From: Chrysemys picta bellii
Taxonomy: Eukaryota > Chordata > Testudines > Emydidae
Length of the DNA: 64,000 nt
Direction of reading: 5' to 3'
Assembly (NCBI RefSeq): GCF_011386835.1
Contig: NC_088796.1
Span: 89,139,468-89,203,467 of the forward strand
Shown here: positions 45,690-57,110 of the stretch, one piece after another
Numbering within the stretch: position 1 is the first letter of the stretch
Layout of the letters: each line of letters begins with the position of its first letter
The notes under the pieces: generated by a model
Seen by the model: the letters and a program-made list of their open reading frames with translations, nothing else
Databases searched by the model: none
What the model was told of the DNA's origin: nothing
Translations under genes and position numbers: made by a program

Positions 45690-46380
45690 GGCCTCAATGC
45701 CTGCACGGCTGCCCGAGGCTGGTGCAATGGGGCGGCTGTGGCACTGGGGCTGCCTCTGCAGGGGGCACATGGGGGGAGCCCTCGCTACTGTCCCTGTGCC
45801 GCGACGGTGCGATAGACACGCGTGGGGCCCGGCCCGCCCCCGGGGCGCAGCAGCTTGAGCGTGGAGCCGGCTGGTGCCCGGAGGGGCGGAGGGAGCTGCC
45901 CAACCTGCCTGGGAGCGCTCAGCTCCCTCCCCGTTCATTGGCAGGCTCCCCTCGCCGCGCTTCCTGCTCTGTCCGCCGCGCCGCCAGCAGCCGCCCCTTC
46001 CTCCGGGGGCCGCGGGGACGTTGCTGAGAGCCGGGAAGGTGCTGGGGGCCGGGCTGTCTCTCAGGAGCGGGCCGTGCCGCGGCGAGCAGCGCTGCAAACG
46101 GCGGAGAAAGGTGAGTAAGTCTCGGTGCCGCCGCTTTGCGGGTCTCCCCCACCCCGCCTCCTCCTGCCCTTCCCCCGCGGCGGGAGTGCATCCCTGCGGG
46201 GACTGCCTCGGTCCCGGGCCGGGCTCCTGCTTGGCTCGCTCCTCGCTGCACCAAATGCCTCGGCTGGAACGTGCGCGAGGAGAGCAGCCTGGCCATGGAG
46301 GGAAGGAGACCAGTTTCCCTCCCCCCTGCAGCTTTGGGGGGGGGGGCGGTCAGCAGGCTGGAGGGAGCCCCATGTGATAC
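45690..46380 (+). promoter_or_regulatory. GOLM1: CpG island at GOLM1 5' end (promoter region)
   Basis: A CpG-dense block, the most GC-rich non-transposon DNA in the window. It encloses a near-consensus donor at 46110/46111 (AGAAAG|GTGAGT). It lies upstream of the recognised GOLM1 coding exons with no other gene between. GC-box-like words (GGGGCGG at 45732 and 45885, CCCCGCCTCC at 46155) are present and no clear TATA box is seen, as expected for a broadly expressed CpG-island promoter. The many open frames on both strands here (to 171 codons) are CpG artefacts. Confidence 0.75.
45980..46110 (+). other. GOLM1: GOLM1 non-coding exon 1 (5' UTR), start approximate
   Basis: The 3' boundary is set by AGAAAG|GTGAGTAAGT at 46110. 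The 5' boundary is unknown and the value given is only a placeholder within the CpG island. The exon is taken as 5' UTR because the exon at 55915 carries its own initiator ATG preceded by 19 bases of non-coding sequence, as I recall for human GOLM1. A cDNA is needed to fix the start. Confidence 0.55.
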
Positions 46381-46879
46381 GGTCCCTCGCAGAGATTGTG
46401 TCAGTCAGCTGCCATGTAGCTAATCCCTGCTCCGCAGAAAGCTGGCAAAGTGTTTCTCGGCTCTTGCAGACTGTCTCTCTGGTGGGGAGTTTCTTCACCC
46501 ACCACTGAAATGCAGCCACCTCTTGGGGGTGGGGTGGGGCATTTAAGTGAGCAGCCAACTATACTGAGGTGCAGCCCCCTGATTGGTGCAGGGATGGTGA
46601 GAAGTAAGAGAAGGAAGTAAAGTACCACAAGGCTATTCTGGAAAAGTGTCACCTTCTGATTCTGTTCCAGAAAGGGATTTGGGGAGGGGGTTCATCCTTT
46701 CTCCCGGGCTTGCCTATGGTCTATGGAAAAAGGAGCAACCCAGAGGCTGGATTTTAGCACGTGGAGTGGAGACTTGGCTAGGGAAAGGAGTGGTTGGAAA
46801 AATAAACTTGCTCAGTCATGGTAATTATCAGATGGGGTTTACTGCCAGATTGTGAATGTTTCATGTTTATTTTTATCTA

Positions 46880-47072
46880 GGGCTTGTCTACACTGGCAGT
46901 TTACAGCGCTGCAACTTTCTTGCTCAGGGGTGTGAAAAAACGCCTCCCTGAGTGCAGGAAGTTTCAGCTCTGTAAAGTGCCAGTGTAGACAGTGCACCAG
47001 CGCTGGTAGCTACGCCCCTTGTGGAGGTGGTTTTTTTTAGAGCGCTTTCCCGTTGCCTGTGTAGACTAGCCC
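46880..47072. mobile_element. Harbinger-like MITE, copy 1
   Basis: Starts GGGCTTGTCTACACTGGC and ends GTGTAGACTAGCCC, flanked by CTA (46877-46879) and TTA (47073-47075). Three-base TTA-type duplications and these ends fit PIF/Harbinger MITEs. A related copy in reverse orientation lies at 48555-48837. Confidence 0.8.
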
Positions 47073-47169
47073 TTAGAACCTCTGCTTAGAGTGGTGAGGG
47101 CGTGTGTGTGCACATATTTATTTACATTATATACATTTTTGTGTATTGTATATAAATATCCACTCCTGA

Positions 47170-48125
47170 GCAGGGAAGGAGAACTAATAATGGGTGACAT
47201 TAAGAAGGTTGTGGTGTTTAATGCCTATTTTTCTTCAGTCTTTACTTTAAAATGTCACAGATACACAACATAAGTAATATTAACATGGGGGAGAAACAGA
47301 TTTCAGAATAGGGAAAGAGCAGGGTAAAGAATATTCAGCTAAATTAGATGTATTCAAGGTAGCAGGGCCTGATGAAATTCATCCTAGGCTATTTAGGGAA
47401 CTAGCTGAAGCAATCTCAGAACCATTAGTGATTGTCTTTGAGAACTCATAAAACAGATGGGTGAGGTCGCAGACAACTGGAGAAAGGCAAACATATTACC
47501 TATCTTTAGAAAGGAGAACAAAGGGAACCTGAGTAATTATAGACCAGTCAGCCTAACTTTGATACCTGGAAAGATACTGCAACAAATCACTGAATAATCA
47601 ACTTGTAACCATCTAGACAATAATAAGTAATAGCCGGCATGGATTTGTCAAGAACAAATCATGCCTAATCAACTTAATTTCCTTCTTTGACAAGGTTACT
47701 GTCCTAATGGATGGGGAAAGCATTAGATGTGATAGATCTTAATTTTAGTAAGGCTTTTGACACAGTCCTACATGACTTGCCCATAAGCAAACTAGGAGAC
47801 TGTGGTCTCTATAAAATTACTATAAGGTGAGTGCGTAACTGGTTGAAAGATCATACTCAAAGAGTAGTTATAAATGGTTCTCTGTGAAACGGGGAGGGTG
47901 TTTCTAGTGGGGCCTTACAGGGGTCTGTCCTGAACAATTCAGTATTTTCAGTAATGACTTAGAAAGGAGAGTATGCTTATAAAATTTGCAGATGACATTA
48001 AGCTGAGAGGGGTTGCAAGAATTTTGAAGGAGAGAATTAGAATTCAAAATAACCGTGACAAATTGGAGAATTGATCTGAACTCAACAAGATGAAATTAAA
48101 TAAAGACAAGTGCCAGAGTATCAAG
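47170..48125 (+). mobile_element. CR1 LINE reverse-transcriptase body fragment
   Basis: Decayed but ordered CR1 text on the + strand: VFNAYFSSVFT at 47210, then GCAGGGCCTGATGAAATTCA (GPDEIHPR), AACTGGAGAAAGGCAAA (NWRKAN), TTTAGTAAGGCTTTTGACAC (FSKAFDT) and AAATTTGCAGATGACATT (KFADDI). It ends at about 48125, so the C-terminus and tail are absent. Inactive. Confidence 0.85.
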
Positions 48126-48272
48126 AAGAAGAGGTTAGGGACCCTGCCCTAACCTAACTGTTGCATGGATTCTAAATATCCACTGTTCTGTTACTAAGGA
48201 CTTCCTATTTTTAACATTTCTCCCACTTGATAAGGCACTCCCCCAAAAACATATGAAATCAGTTGTCTAGTA

Positions 48273-48381
48273 CAGTGTTTCTCAACGACCACTCCATGGA
48301 ATGGCGCCAGTCCCCGAGATCTCCATGATACAGTTTAAGAAGGCAGCAAGTCCCTGCTATCAAAAAGGTTGAGAAACACTG
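48273..48381. mobile_element. Small hAT-like MITE
   Basis: Starts CAGTGTTTCTCAAC and ends GTTGAGAAACACTG, a perfect 14-bp inverted pair over 109 bp. No convincing 8-bp duplication in the flanks. The ends suggest hAT. Confidence 0.75.
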
Positions 48382-48554
48382 GTAAACTGTTGAGTTGAAT
48401 TGTTGACATCATGCAAGATGCCTAGACAAAGAAGTAAACAACTGGGAGCCACACTGTTCTTTGCTTACACTAGAAACCCAGAACAATTTAGGGATTCGAA
48501 GGCCTATTCCTATCTTTAACTCGGCTTGATCATGGGATGGGTCCCTTTCACTTA

Positions 48555-48837
48555 GGGCTAATCTACACTGGCAACGCTAAAGCGCTGCCATGGCAGTGCT
48601 TTAACGTGGCTTGTGTAGTCACGGCAGAGTGCTGGGAGAGAGCTCTCCCAGTACTCTAAAAAACCCACCTCCATGAGAGGTGTAGCTACCAATGGTGAGA
48701 GTGCGGCTCCCAGCGCTGGTGCACTGTTTACACTGGTGCTTTACAGCGCTGAAACTTGCTGAGCTCAGGGGTGTGTTTTTTCACACCCCATGAGAAAGAA
48801 AGTTGCAGCGCTGTAAATTGCCAGTGTAGACAAGCCC
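48555..48837. mobile_element. Harbinger-like MITE, copy 2 (inverted)
   Basis: Starts GGGCTAATCTACACTGG and ends CCAGTGTAGACAAGCCC, with TTA at 48552-48554 and 48838-48840. Its right part is the reverse complement of the left part of 46880-47072 (TTTACAGCGCTG, CAGGGGTGTG words). Confidence 0.85.
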
Positions 48838-49963
48838 TTAAATTAACAACAGTTTGCTTAGCAGAAGGTGTTAAGAGGCAACATGCAGTGGTTGCAATGT
48901 TAATGCTTTTCTAAGAAGAGAACTTCCCCGGGTTCAAATGCCATATGCAGTGGCATTAGAAGAGAGAGACTGCAGCATCACTTTGGTGCTTTTTTTCTAG
49001 ACATCCCTTTTACTCTCCTAACATTGTTTTATGTGGCATTTTTGTGGACTTGAGGCATTGTGAGATTCCGTTTTAGATGGTGGTATTAAATGGCACATTA
49101 AAAGTAATAATCATATTGTATAAAACTTTCCAATTCCCTGCTACTAGTCACACCCTAGGTTATTAAAACTGAAAACATAAGAAATCCGGTTTATGGGGAT
49201 TATTTGTGGTGATTTTACTCTTTTGAATTTTATTGCTTGTGCAATTAAGCTATTCAGTCTTGCTTTCATTCATAGTCAATTTCACTTTCAGGTTCTCAAT
49301 GTTGCAAAGAAATCAAAGGGAATATTTATTTAAAACAACAGTTGCTGTTGGATTTTCTAAATCACTTGTGAAAACACTTTTATTGGCTGTTAATTTTTGA
49401 AATGTATATGTAATTCTGAAACTTCAAACTATTTTGAGCCACAAACCTCTCTGGGTTCTGCTATCTATTAAGTATAGGGAGGACAAAATTGTTAAAGCAA
49501 TTAGTTCTACTTTTGGCATCTCAGAGGGTATTAAATTAAAGGAGAAAATAAATATTCCTTGATTTAAAGTAATAGAGTAGTGGTAACAAAGAAGGAAGGA
49601 ATAGTACATTTCAGTATTTCCTGGCTATTTTAACAAGCTATTTGTGGCTTAAGTTCTCCCTTTTATCATGGCTCTGAGCCCGTGAATCACAGAGGGGTTT
49701 CATATGATGCTTGCATCAGAATGATCAAAATGTTAAGCAGTTTAATTTGCTATGCTCTCTAAATGTTACCCATTCATTTCCTGTGGACTTTAAAAAGAGG
49801 TAATTTGATAGTTTGAACAAATATTGACTCAATGACATCACTCAACATCTGATATATTCTTTTTTTTTATTTATTTTTTATGACGACTGCCATCTTGGAT
49901 CAAACCAGTGGCCCTCCTAGAGACAAGCACTCTGGACAGTGGCTATTGCCAGATGCTTTAAAG

Positions 49964-50520
49964 CAGTGGTTCTCAACCAGGGGTATGCATACCCCTGGGG
50001 ATACATAGAGGTCTTACAGGGGGTACATCAACTCATCTAGATATTTGCCTAGTTTTACAATGGGCTACATAAAAAGCACTAGCAAAGTCAGTACAAACTA
50101 AAGTTTCACACAGGCAGGACTTGTTTATACTGCTGTAAACTATATACTGAATATAAGTACAATATTTATATTCCAGTTGATTTATTTTATAATTATATGG
50201 TAAAAATGAGGAAGTAAGAAATTTTTCGATAATAGTGTGCTGTGACCCTTATATTTTTATGTCTGATTTTGTAAGCAAGTACGGTAACTCCTCCGGGGTC
50301 CACCGGTGGGTGGGAGGCACTGTGGGGGAGCATAGGGGGCTGCCAGCCGTGGACAAAGCAGGCGGCCAAGCGACATTATAGAGGAGCATTGCACAACTTT
50401 AAATGAGCATGCTCTGTAATGGAGCAGTGACGTAACATCAAAACAACGTTAAGCAAGAGGACGTTAAGTGTGGAGTTACTGTAGTTTTTAAGGGACGTGA
50501 AACTTGGGGTTCACAGGACA
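49964..50520. mobile_element. hAT-like element, second copy of the 9651 family, interrupted
   Basis: Starts CAGTGGTTCTCAACCAGG and continues GGGTATGCATACCCCTGG, CTCATCTAGATATTTGCC, and near 50260 TATGTCTGATTTTG. These are the reverse-complement words of the element at 9651-10030. The element resumes after the 200-bp MITE at 50282 (GGGACGTGAAACTTGGGG). The right terminus has decayed. Confidence 0.7.
50282..50481. mobile_element. TA-flanked MITE related to the 33611 element
   Basis: Starts CGGTAACTCC and ends GTGGAGTTACTG with TA on both sides (50280-50281, 50482-50483). Interior words GACAAAGCAGGCGGC, GAGCATTGCACAACTTTAAA and AACAACGTTAAG match the right half of the element at 33611-35054. 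It is inserted inside the hAT copy at 49964-50520. Confidence 0.8.
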
Positions 50521-52357
50521 AATCGGATTCCTGCTATGTGTTTTCTCAGTGTTTTCCTGTATATTTTTATGCAGGTAACTGGACACATTAATCTCATGAT
50601 AATACCTGTATGATGGGGCTTACTTACTTACTTAATGTGACTTGCTTACCCATGAATCAAAAAGCTACTTACATAGCAATTGAAATAACTATATGTTGTA
50701 CCACCAGACAGCTACATTGTACAAATTAATATCTATATAATCATGTTTGTAACATTTACTAAGTTGCTTGCTTAGCTGTGTAACAAACTGTTTCAAATAT
50801 GCAGTGCTATCTAGGTACTTTAAGCAGGCAGAAACAGAGATAATAGTTTAACAGACTCTTGCCCATTTGGTGAGTAAAACTACATCTCTATTTCTGTTTT
50901 CAAGATGGAAGTTTTGCTGCTTGTTAACTGAAAGGGTCCTTTCTCCCTTATTCTCTGTTGGGAATGCTTGTTTTTAACCATGGGTCCTTCTTTGTTCTAA
51001 AAATAATAACTTCCTAGTAAAAGAATGTTATTTTACTTTTTGATGAATCTTCTGATTTTTAGTAGTTTGGGATCCTGTTATTGTAACTTTCAAAACTTTA
51101 GAGAGATCCCCTTCAGGTCTATCTACTTAGCCTGTAAGCTTTTGGGGAGAAGACTGTCTTCATGTGGTAAGATTTTTGTTTTGTTTTTTGATAGCATCTT
51201 CCACAATAAGGCCTTGATCTTGATTTGGGGTCTGGGATACTAACTTAATATGAACACTAAACTCTCAGACAGGTATAGAACAATGTTTTCATGAATATTA
51301 ACTGTTTAAATCCAAGCAACTTTTTATGGAGTTTCCAGAGAGACAAACCCATTAACAATGCAGTTCTTATGGTAAAATCAGGACTTCTGGAGAGAACTAT
51401 ATATAAGCAATGGGCTATCACATTTGTGCATCGTAACAATCTATCAAATCTTTTGAAATCCCTTTTGAGCTTTCTGGCCATTCCACATGGGAAGGTGAAT
51501 GCTGAATTTACAGTTCCTTCATTTGAACAGTGTGGCTGCCTTACTAGCAGTTAGTCAGCCAGTCTGTCTCCAAAGTAAATTATTCTGGCTTGCAAAATGA
51601 CTTGTCTCTTCTACCTCAAACTGCCAAATCCCCCACCCACCAACTTAATGACACTTTATGAAATAATTGGAATGAATGTTGCAATATGCTTTGCAATATC
51701 TCGTGCCATATTGTATAATCTTTCAGTGTTTGCAAGTAAGCAAACGAGTAAGCATATAACTAAATACAGAGAATAAGTTAAAAATGAAAGTTTCATTTTG
51801 CTTGTAATTTGAGGTGATATTAAGCTAGATTTCAAATGTATATAAAAAACAATTATTCCATGTCATTTAACTAATGTGTCAGTGTGAATCATCCCTCTCT
51901 TGCCACCTCTTATCTTCGTCACGGATGAGAGCTTTTTGACTTTTTCCAAATGCTATGTAAGAGGAGTAAAGGCTTCCCACAGCTTTGCTGGAGCCTCCCT
52001 GAGAAGGACAGGTAGCATTCCACTCCATAGTGACACATATTCACATATGTCCCTTCACTTCATGCACTGACTAAATTGTCACTGTATCTGTCTCTCTCTT
52101 TTGGCCCCTATCGCTTTGTTGATCTTGTGTTGTCTTCTGTGTTTCATTTTTATAAACTTCCCCCCCCCTTTTTGCTGCTCCTTCCGTGACAGCTTCCACT
52201 CCATGTAGCTACACAGTGCCTGTGGTGGCCCCTTGGGACTGTGCTGTAGATTTTCTTAATCCTGCGCCATGTGCAGTGAAACCAATGGCTGACTTCTGTT
52301 TGGTGGTGCCACCGTCCCCCTGCACATGTGAAGTGCTCCCATAGCCAGCTGACTATA

Positions 52358-52634
52358 TTTAAGTTTTTGTTGTTCCAATTAAGCCACACATGTTTTTTTT
52401 TTTTTTTTTTAATAGCAGGGAGGGAAGGCAGGTGTCTTTCAAGAAGCCACACTGTTGCAGCAAAGACAGGACAGATACCGGGTTATACAATTTTATCCGG
52501 CATTGCTTCTGCCCTGCTTGCTATTCAAACCCTAAAATAGTCTGGTATTTTGTGCATTCCCCTACCCCTCTTGAGGTTGGGGAAAGAAAAAAGAACAGGT
52601 GTTGCTTAATTGGAACAACAAAACCTTAAACATT
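52358..52634. repeat. Inverted repeat pair
   Basis: TTTTTGTTGTTCCAATTAAG at 52364-52383 recurs inverted at 52606-52625 (CTTAATTGGAACAACAAAA). About 40 bp are similar on each side, separated by roughly 200 bp. It could be a decayed MITE or two head-to-head insertions of one retroelement 3' end; no duplication is seen. Confidence 0.55.
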
Positions 52635-53759
52635 GTGTCAACTATTTTTAAAGCAGGCTCTACTAGGGCACTGTAATACTGGTAAGCAATAAAATCAATT
52701 TCTCTGCTGTTCACTAGCTGCTGATATCCTCTTTCACCCTCTCTGTGATTTGGTTTACTTCCATCCATAGATCTGCTGGGAATTTCCACCATCATTAAAT
52801 ACTTAATAAGGTAGACACTGGGAATTGCATCCCATTGGGATAGCTAGTTGGTCTCTTTATTAAAAACACACCTAGTCAGAGAATGTACGAAATATTAATA
52901 GAGAATCCATCCCATTCAAATTGGGGCAATGTCCCCAAACTCTGTGTTTGATATTCATACCCACTGCATCAGGCTCACTTCTGTTTGTGAAATTCGAGCA
53001 GCACACAGAATCTTAGATGTAGCTTCTTTCAGAGAAGATACTTTATTCTGTAGCTGTTTTTTATTTGATTCTTGAGAGTTTTGGTACAAGTAATATAATG
53101 GATGTTCAGGCTGTAGGAAATCTACTATTATGTCTATTACAGTATGCCTTAAGATTCCAAATGAGACTGGGGGGGCCCTGTTCTGCTAGACCTCATATGG
53201 GCATTAAGAACAGATGCTATCTTGTGAAATACACTGAGAGGTATATTTATGAAGTACACTGACAGGCAGCTGTTTTTTTCCACATAATGTGATCATTTCT
53301 CTTTGCTCCTAGATTTATCAAAATATTCCATTTTATAGAAACAGCACTGCATGCCAAAACGAAGTAATTCCTATCTGATTTGGCACAAGAGAATTGTTAA
53401 ATATCTTACAACTATGAGAAGATGCACAGACCAAGCGTTAGCAGTGTGTGGTTTGAACCTATATACCTTACTAATTAAATGTGCCCATTTAAGTCAATTG
53501 AAGTTTTATCTCGATGCTTAAGAACTTCAGGATTGTCCCTAAAATAGTCACATCTGATTTAATAGCTTTTTTTCTCCACCTCCAAAAGAAAGAGGTTCAT
53601 ATTTAATGCTGAACCTAACTCCCCAATTATGCTGACTACTACATGGTCGTTGGTAAGATCACTAGCTATTTAGAGATCCTTGAAATGTCAAGACACTACA
53701 TTGTTGACTGAAGAACTGCAATGTGATGAAACATATTATTCTAACTGCTTCATCTAAAC

Positions 53760-54065
53760 CAGGGGTCGGCAACCTTTCAGAAGTGGTGTGCCGAGTCTTC
53801 ATTTATTCACTCTAATTTAAGGTTTGGCATGCCAGCAATACATTTTAATGTTTTTAGAAGGTCTCTTTTATAAGTCTATAATATATAACTAAACTATTGT
53901 AGGTAAAGTAAATAAGGTTTTAAAACGTTTAAGAAGCTTCATTTAAAATTAAATTAAAATACAGAATCCCCCGGACCGGTGGCCAGGACCCAGGCAGTGT
54001 GGTTACCACTGAAAATCAGCTCATATGCCACCTTTGGCACACGTGCCATAGGTTGCCTACCCCTG
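53760..54065. mobile_element. hAT MITE with 8-bp duplication
   Basis: Starts CAGGGGTCGGCAACCT and ends AGGTTGCCTACCCCTG, flanked by ATCTAAAC (53752-53759) and ATCTAGAC (54066-54073), 7 of 8. Its ends belong to the same terminal family as 37913-38247, but the interior is AT-rich and different. Confidence 0.9.
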
Positions 54066-55528
54066 ATCTAGACGCTGAGAACAAATCTCTGGGATTAAAA
54101 ATTAAATAACAATCCAATAGAAAGCTGATACCTGAAGTATAATGTTGGTTGAGGCATAGGAAATTCAGCTTCTTTCTCAAAAGGAAAGCTGACACCTTAA
54201 ATCTGAGGTTGGTTAAAGCAAAGGAAGTGCATCTTCTGTCCAACCCGAATGCATGAGAAAGACAGAACTTTCAGAACTGTAAAGTGGGTTCTATTTATTT
54301 ATTCGAAGTTGTGTAGTTCAACAATGGATTGGCCCCAAAACATTTATAAAACTTTCCAGTGGGCAACTTCCAGTATCAGTAAAACATTGGTTTTAATTTA
54401 GAGAATGCAGGTGTCTTCTGGGGAGTGGGGGAAAGATACATTAGTAAAATATTTATTTAGCTGCAATACTAAAACAATTGTCTTTTTCTTCAGGGTCAAC
54501 TTTTGTGTTCTTTGTTTCTGTGTATTTAAGTGGAAATACAATGTTTCATTCACTTATTTTGTTGTTTCGGTCTTTTAAAATAAGATATGAGGTGTGAGGA
54601 ATGCACTCAAAGGAGCAGATCTAATATGTCATGAATAGCCCCATTTAGAGCAGTTTAATCTTTTTTCAAATGAAAAGTCATGCCTTTCTGGTATATAATG
54701 TACATCTGTCAAATAATCACACACACATTACTAGAACTAAGGAAGTAATTCACTGATCAACACATTCTTTCAGTCATGATAGTGGATCAGTATGTGTATA
54801 TTAACTTCCCCATGACATTAGTAATTTGTCTATTTGTGATGGCTGTGTATTCCAGTGGAATAAAAACGCAACTATTTAAAAATTTTCAATGGATTTAATA
54901 ATTACTAAATTAAAAAACACAAAGCTAATTCTGAGTACTAAAACTTCTACACAACACTTTTTAAAAAAGCATTCTTTAAAGTCACTAAACCAAGCATGTT
55001 TTTCAAAATCCCCAATGAGGTTTTCATATACTAAGAGGTATCCTAAGACAGCTCTTCACATCTGACCTAGGCAAGATGTTTAAATTCTGTCGTTGTTATG
55101 CTTTCTCCTCATGCCTGCAAATAATACATAGCACATAGTGTAGCACCATTCCCTGCCCTTTATGCAAATGCCAAACTTGTGCCACCAGAATCTACAACTT
55201 GCAAAAAAGGAAGCTTTAAATCTGTCATTTTGCAAGCACAGGAGAAGAGCATAATATCAGGAAGAAACATTATTCTATATTCTCTCCTGATGAAAGGAGC
55301 TGGAGTAGTCAATGTCACCAAGAAAAGAATCTGAAATTATACTAGCTTGGACAATTTTTAAAATGAAGACCTAAGTTAGCCTACTGCATTGGGGACTAAA
55401 CTGATCACCAACTGGGATGAGATACCAAAAAAAATTCACCCCTTTCCTCCTTCTGCCAATGGAGTAGCATTGCCCAGTTAGCACCCAACATTAGCCACTG
55501 CCAGAGAGAGGTTAACGGACTAGGTAGA

Positions 55529-55595
55529 TTTCAGAGTAGCAGCCGTGTTAGTCAATGAAACCTGTCATTATGCAAGGCACTGCATTTAGCCGTAT
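55529..55595. mobile_element. Short Penelope-derived chimeric insertion with 12-bp duplication
   Basis: GGACTAGGTAGA is perfectly duplicated at 55517-55528 and 55596-55607. The insert begins TTTCAGAGTAGCAGCCGTGT, which is the reverse complement of the outer tail seen at 34870-34900 (AACACGGCTGCTACTCTGAA). It then switches to about 42 bases (ATGAAACCTGTCATTATGCA...) that I cannot place. Inserted about 300 bp upstream of GOLM1 exon 2. Confidence 0.75.
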
Positions 55596-55914
55596 GGACT
55601 AGGTAGACAATGGCTTGTTCCAGTATGACAGTTATTGTGGCTCTTTATTATCTCATCAGGCTTTTATGCAGTACTCCACACTGAAATCCAGTGAAATTTG
55701 CCATAAAAACTGATGGCACAGTATGGCCTTGTGACCTTCAGGTTACAAATCCAGGGGATAATGCTTTCCTTGCTGGGTATACTCCAATTCTTATTTACCT
55801 AACTAAGCTATTGTAGAACCACAGTTCTTCTTAGTTCCAGTGAAAGTCTGATATATTCATGAAATTGTCCTAGCAAAGAAGTATGTAATGTGACTTCTTT
55901 ATTTTAATTTACAG

Positions 55915-56062
55915 ATTTCCACAGTCTTTTGAAATGGTCGGGCTAGGAAACAGCCGTCGAGGGATGAAATCTCCACCTCTTCTAATAGCTGCGCTTGTGG
56001 CTTGTATGATCGTTTTGGGTTTCAATTACTGGATTGCAAGTTCTCGCAATGTTGATCTACAG
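55915..56062 (+). CDS. GOLM1: GOLM1 exon 2: start codon, cytoplasmic tail and transmembrane anchor
   Basis: GOLM1 (GP73, GOLPH2) is a type II membrane protein of the cis/medial Golgi. This exon has acceptor TTTACAG at 55914 and donor GTAGTA at 56063. ATG at 55934 opens 43 codons ending in phase 0. The peptide shows a basic tail (MVGLGNSRRGMKSPP), then a hydrophobic anchor of about 20 residues (residues 16-35, LLIAALVACMIVLGFNYWIA), then SSRNVDLQ. It is nearly identical to human GOLM1 over this segment from memory. In animals with a paralog, CASC4/GOLM2 has a similar layout, but the GLGN.RR.MKSPP start and FNYWIASSR match GOLM1 best. Confidence 0.95.
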
Positions 56063-57110
56063 GTAGTATTCTTGTACTCCTTCCTGTAGATTCAAATAGA
56101 TATGGCTGCTAAAGGCATTTATTCTTTTGGACTGTATGAAAACAAACCAAAACAGGGCAAAACTTTGCGAATCTCCACTCCTAATAGTATCCCAGCAAAG
56201 GGGTGAAGAGAAGTATCTGTGAAAGGCATTGCACTAGCACTAGCCAGTCATATCCATTCAATTTTGCAGCTTTATACTGCTATTATAGCTCCATGATAAA
56301 CTTCCCTTGTTATTAAATATTCAAGTTTGGTTTTGGGTTGATTTTTTGTTTTTGTTTTTTCAGTACATCACCACTGAAACACCACATTTTTGCTCTTTAT
56401 CAGCTACTGCCAACTTTTTTGTCTCCCAAAATTTTCCTAGCCTGCTCCTGCATTTGGGCTTATGGCTGCCCTTGCTGCTTAGGACATTATAGAGTTATAT
56501 AAAGAGGCAAGCAGCAGTTGGTATCAGGCAAGCTAAAATGCAAAGTAACTTTCCCAGATTTTTATTTCTATCAGACATAAGAAAACCTCTTTTTACTTTT
56601 TCAGAGGGGTGTTTAAAAATGACACTTTGACTGTTTTCAAGGCAATGATGTTTTCTTAAGGAAGATTTTGACTGCGACACCTACATTAGATTTCTCAAAT
56701 TTATCTAATCTTGATGTATGGAAATGCGGTGCAGAACAAACTACTGCAGTTATGCAAGACGGAATGAATGAATGCTCAGGGCCCTTGTGGTCCTTGTTAA
56801 CTGAGCTGGGGCTTTTTATAATGCTCATCAGACCTTACAATCTAACTGAGATTCAATGGGGCTCCACGTGTGTAATCTCAATTTGCTTTATAGACCTTGC
56901 TGAGGACTTGTGTCTTTGGCTGTTTTGTTGAGACGATGAATGTTCGAGATTAAACTAGCTAATGAGGTTCTGCAGGGAGTCTGGCCACATGAATCGAATT
57001 GCAAGATTGATGTCTCTAAGACAAGCTGCTCTTGAGTTATGACATTCTTCCTTTTTAACGTTGAAGTGAAATATTCCTGTTATTTTTCCATTAACACCTT
57101 ATCTGATTAC

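Larger units (their letters stand above)
46111..55914 (+). other. GOLM1: GOLM1 intron 1
   Basis: GTGAGT donor and TTTTAATTTACAG acceptor, 9804 bp. It contains two Harbinger-like MITEs, a CR1 body, four hAT-type MITEs, a TA-flanked MITE and a Penelope-derived insertion, listed separately. 49000-49960, 50525-52100 and 54075-55515 hold nothing recognisable. 51025-51243 and similar open frames are unsupported. Confidence 0.7.

Noticed and set aside
45524..46558. Several 80-170 codon open frames on both strands
   Set aside because: They fall in the GOLM1 CpG island, where stop codons are rare. They overlap each other in most frames and none shows a recognisable domain.
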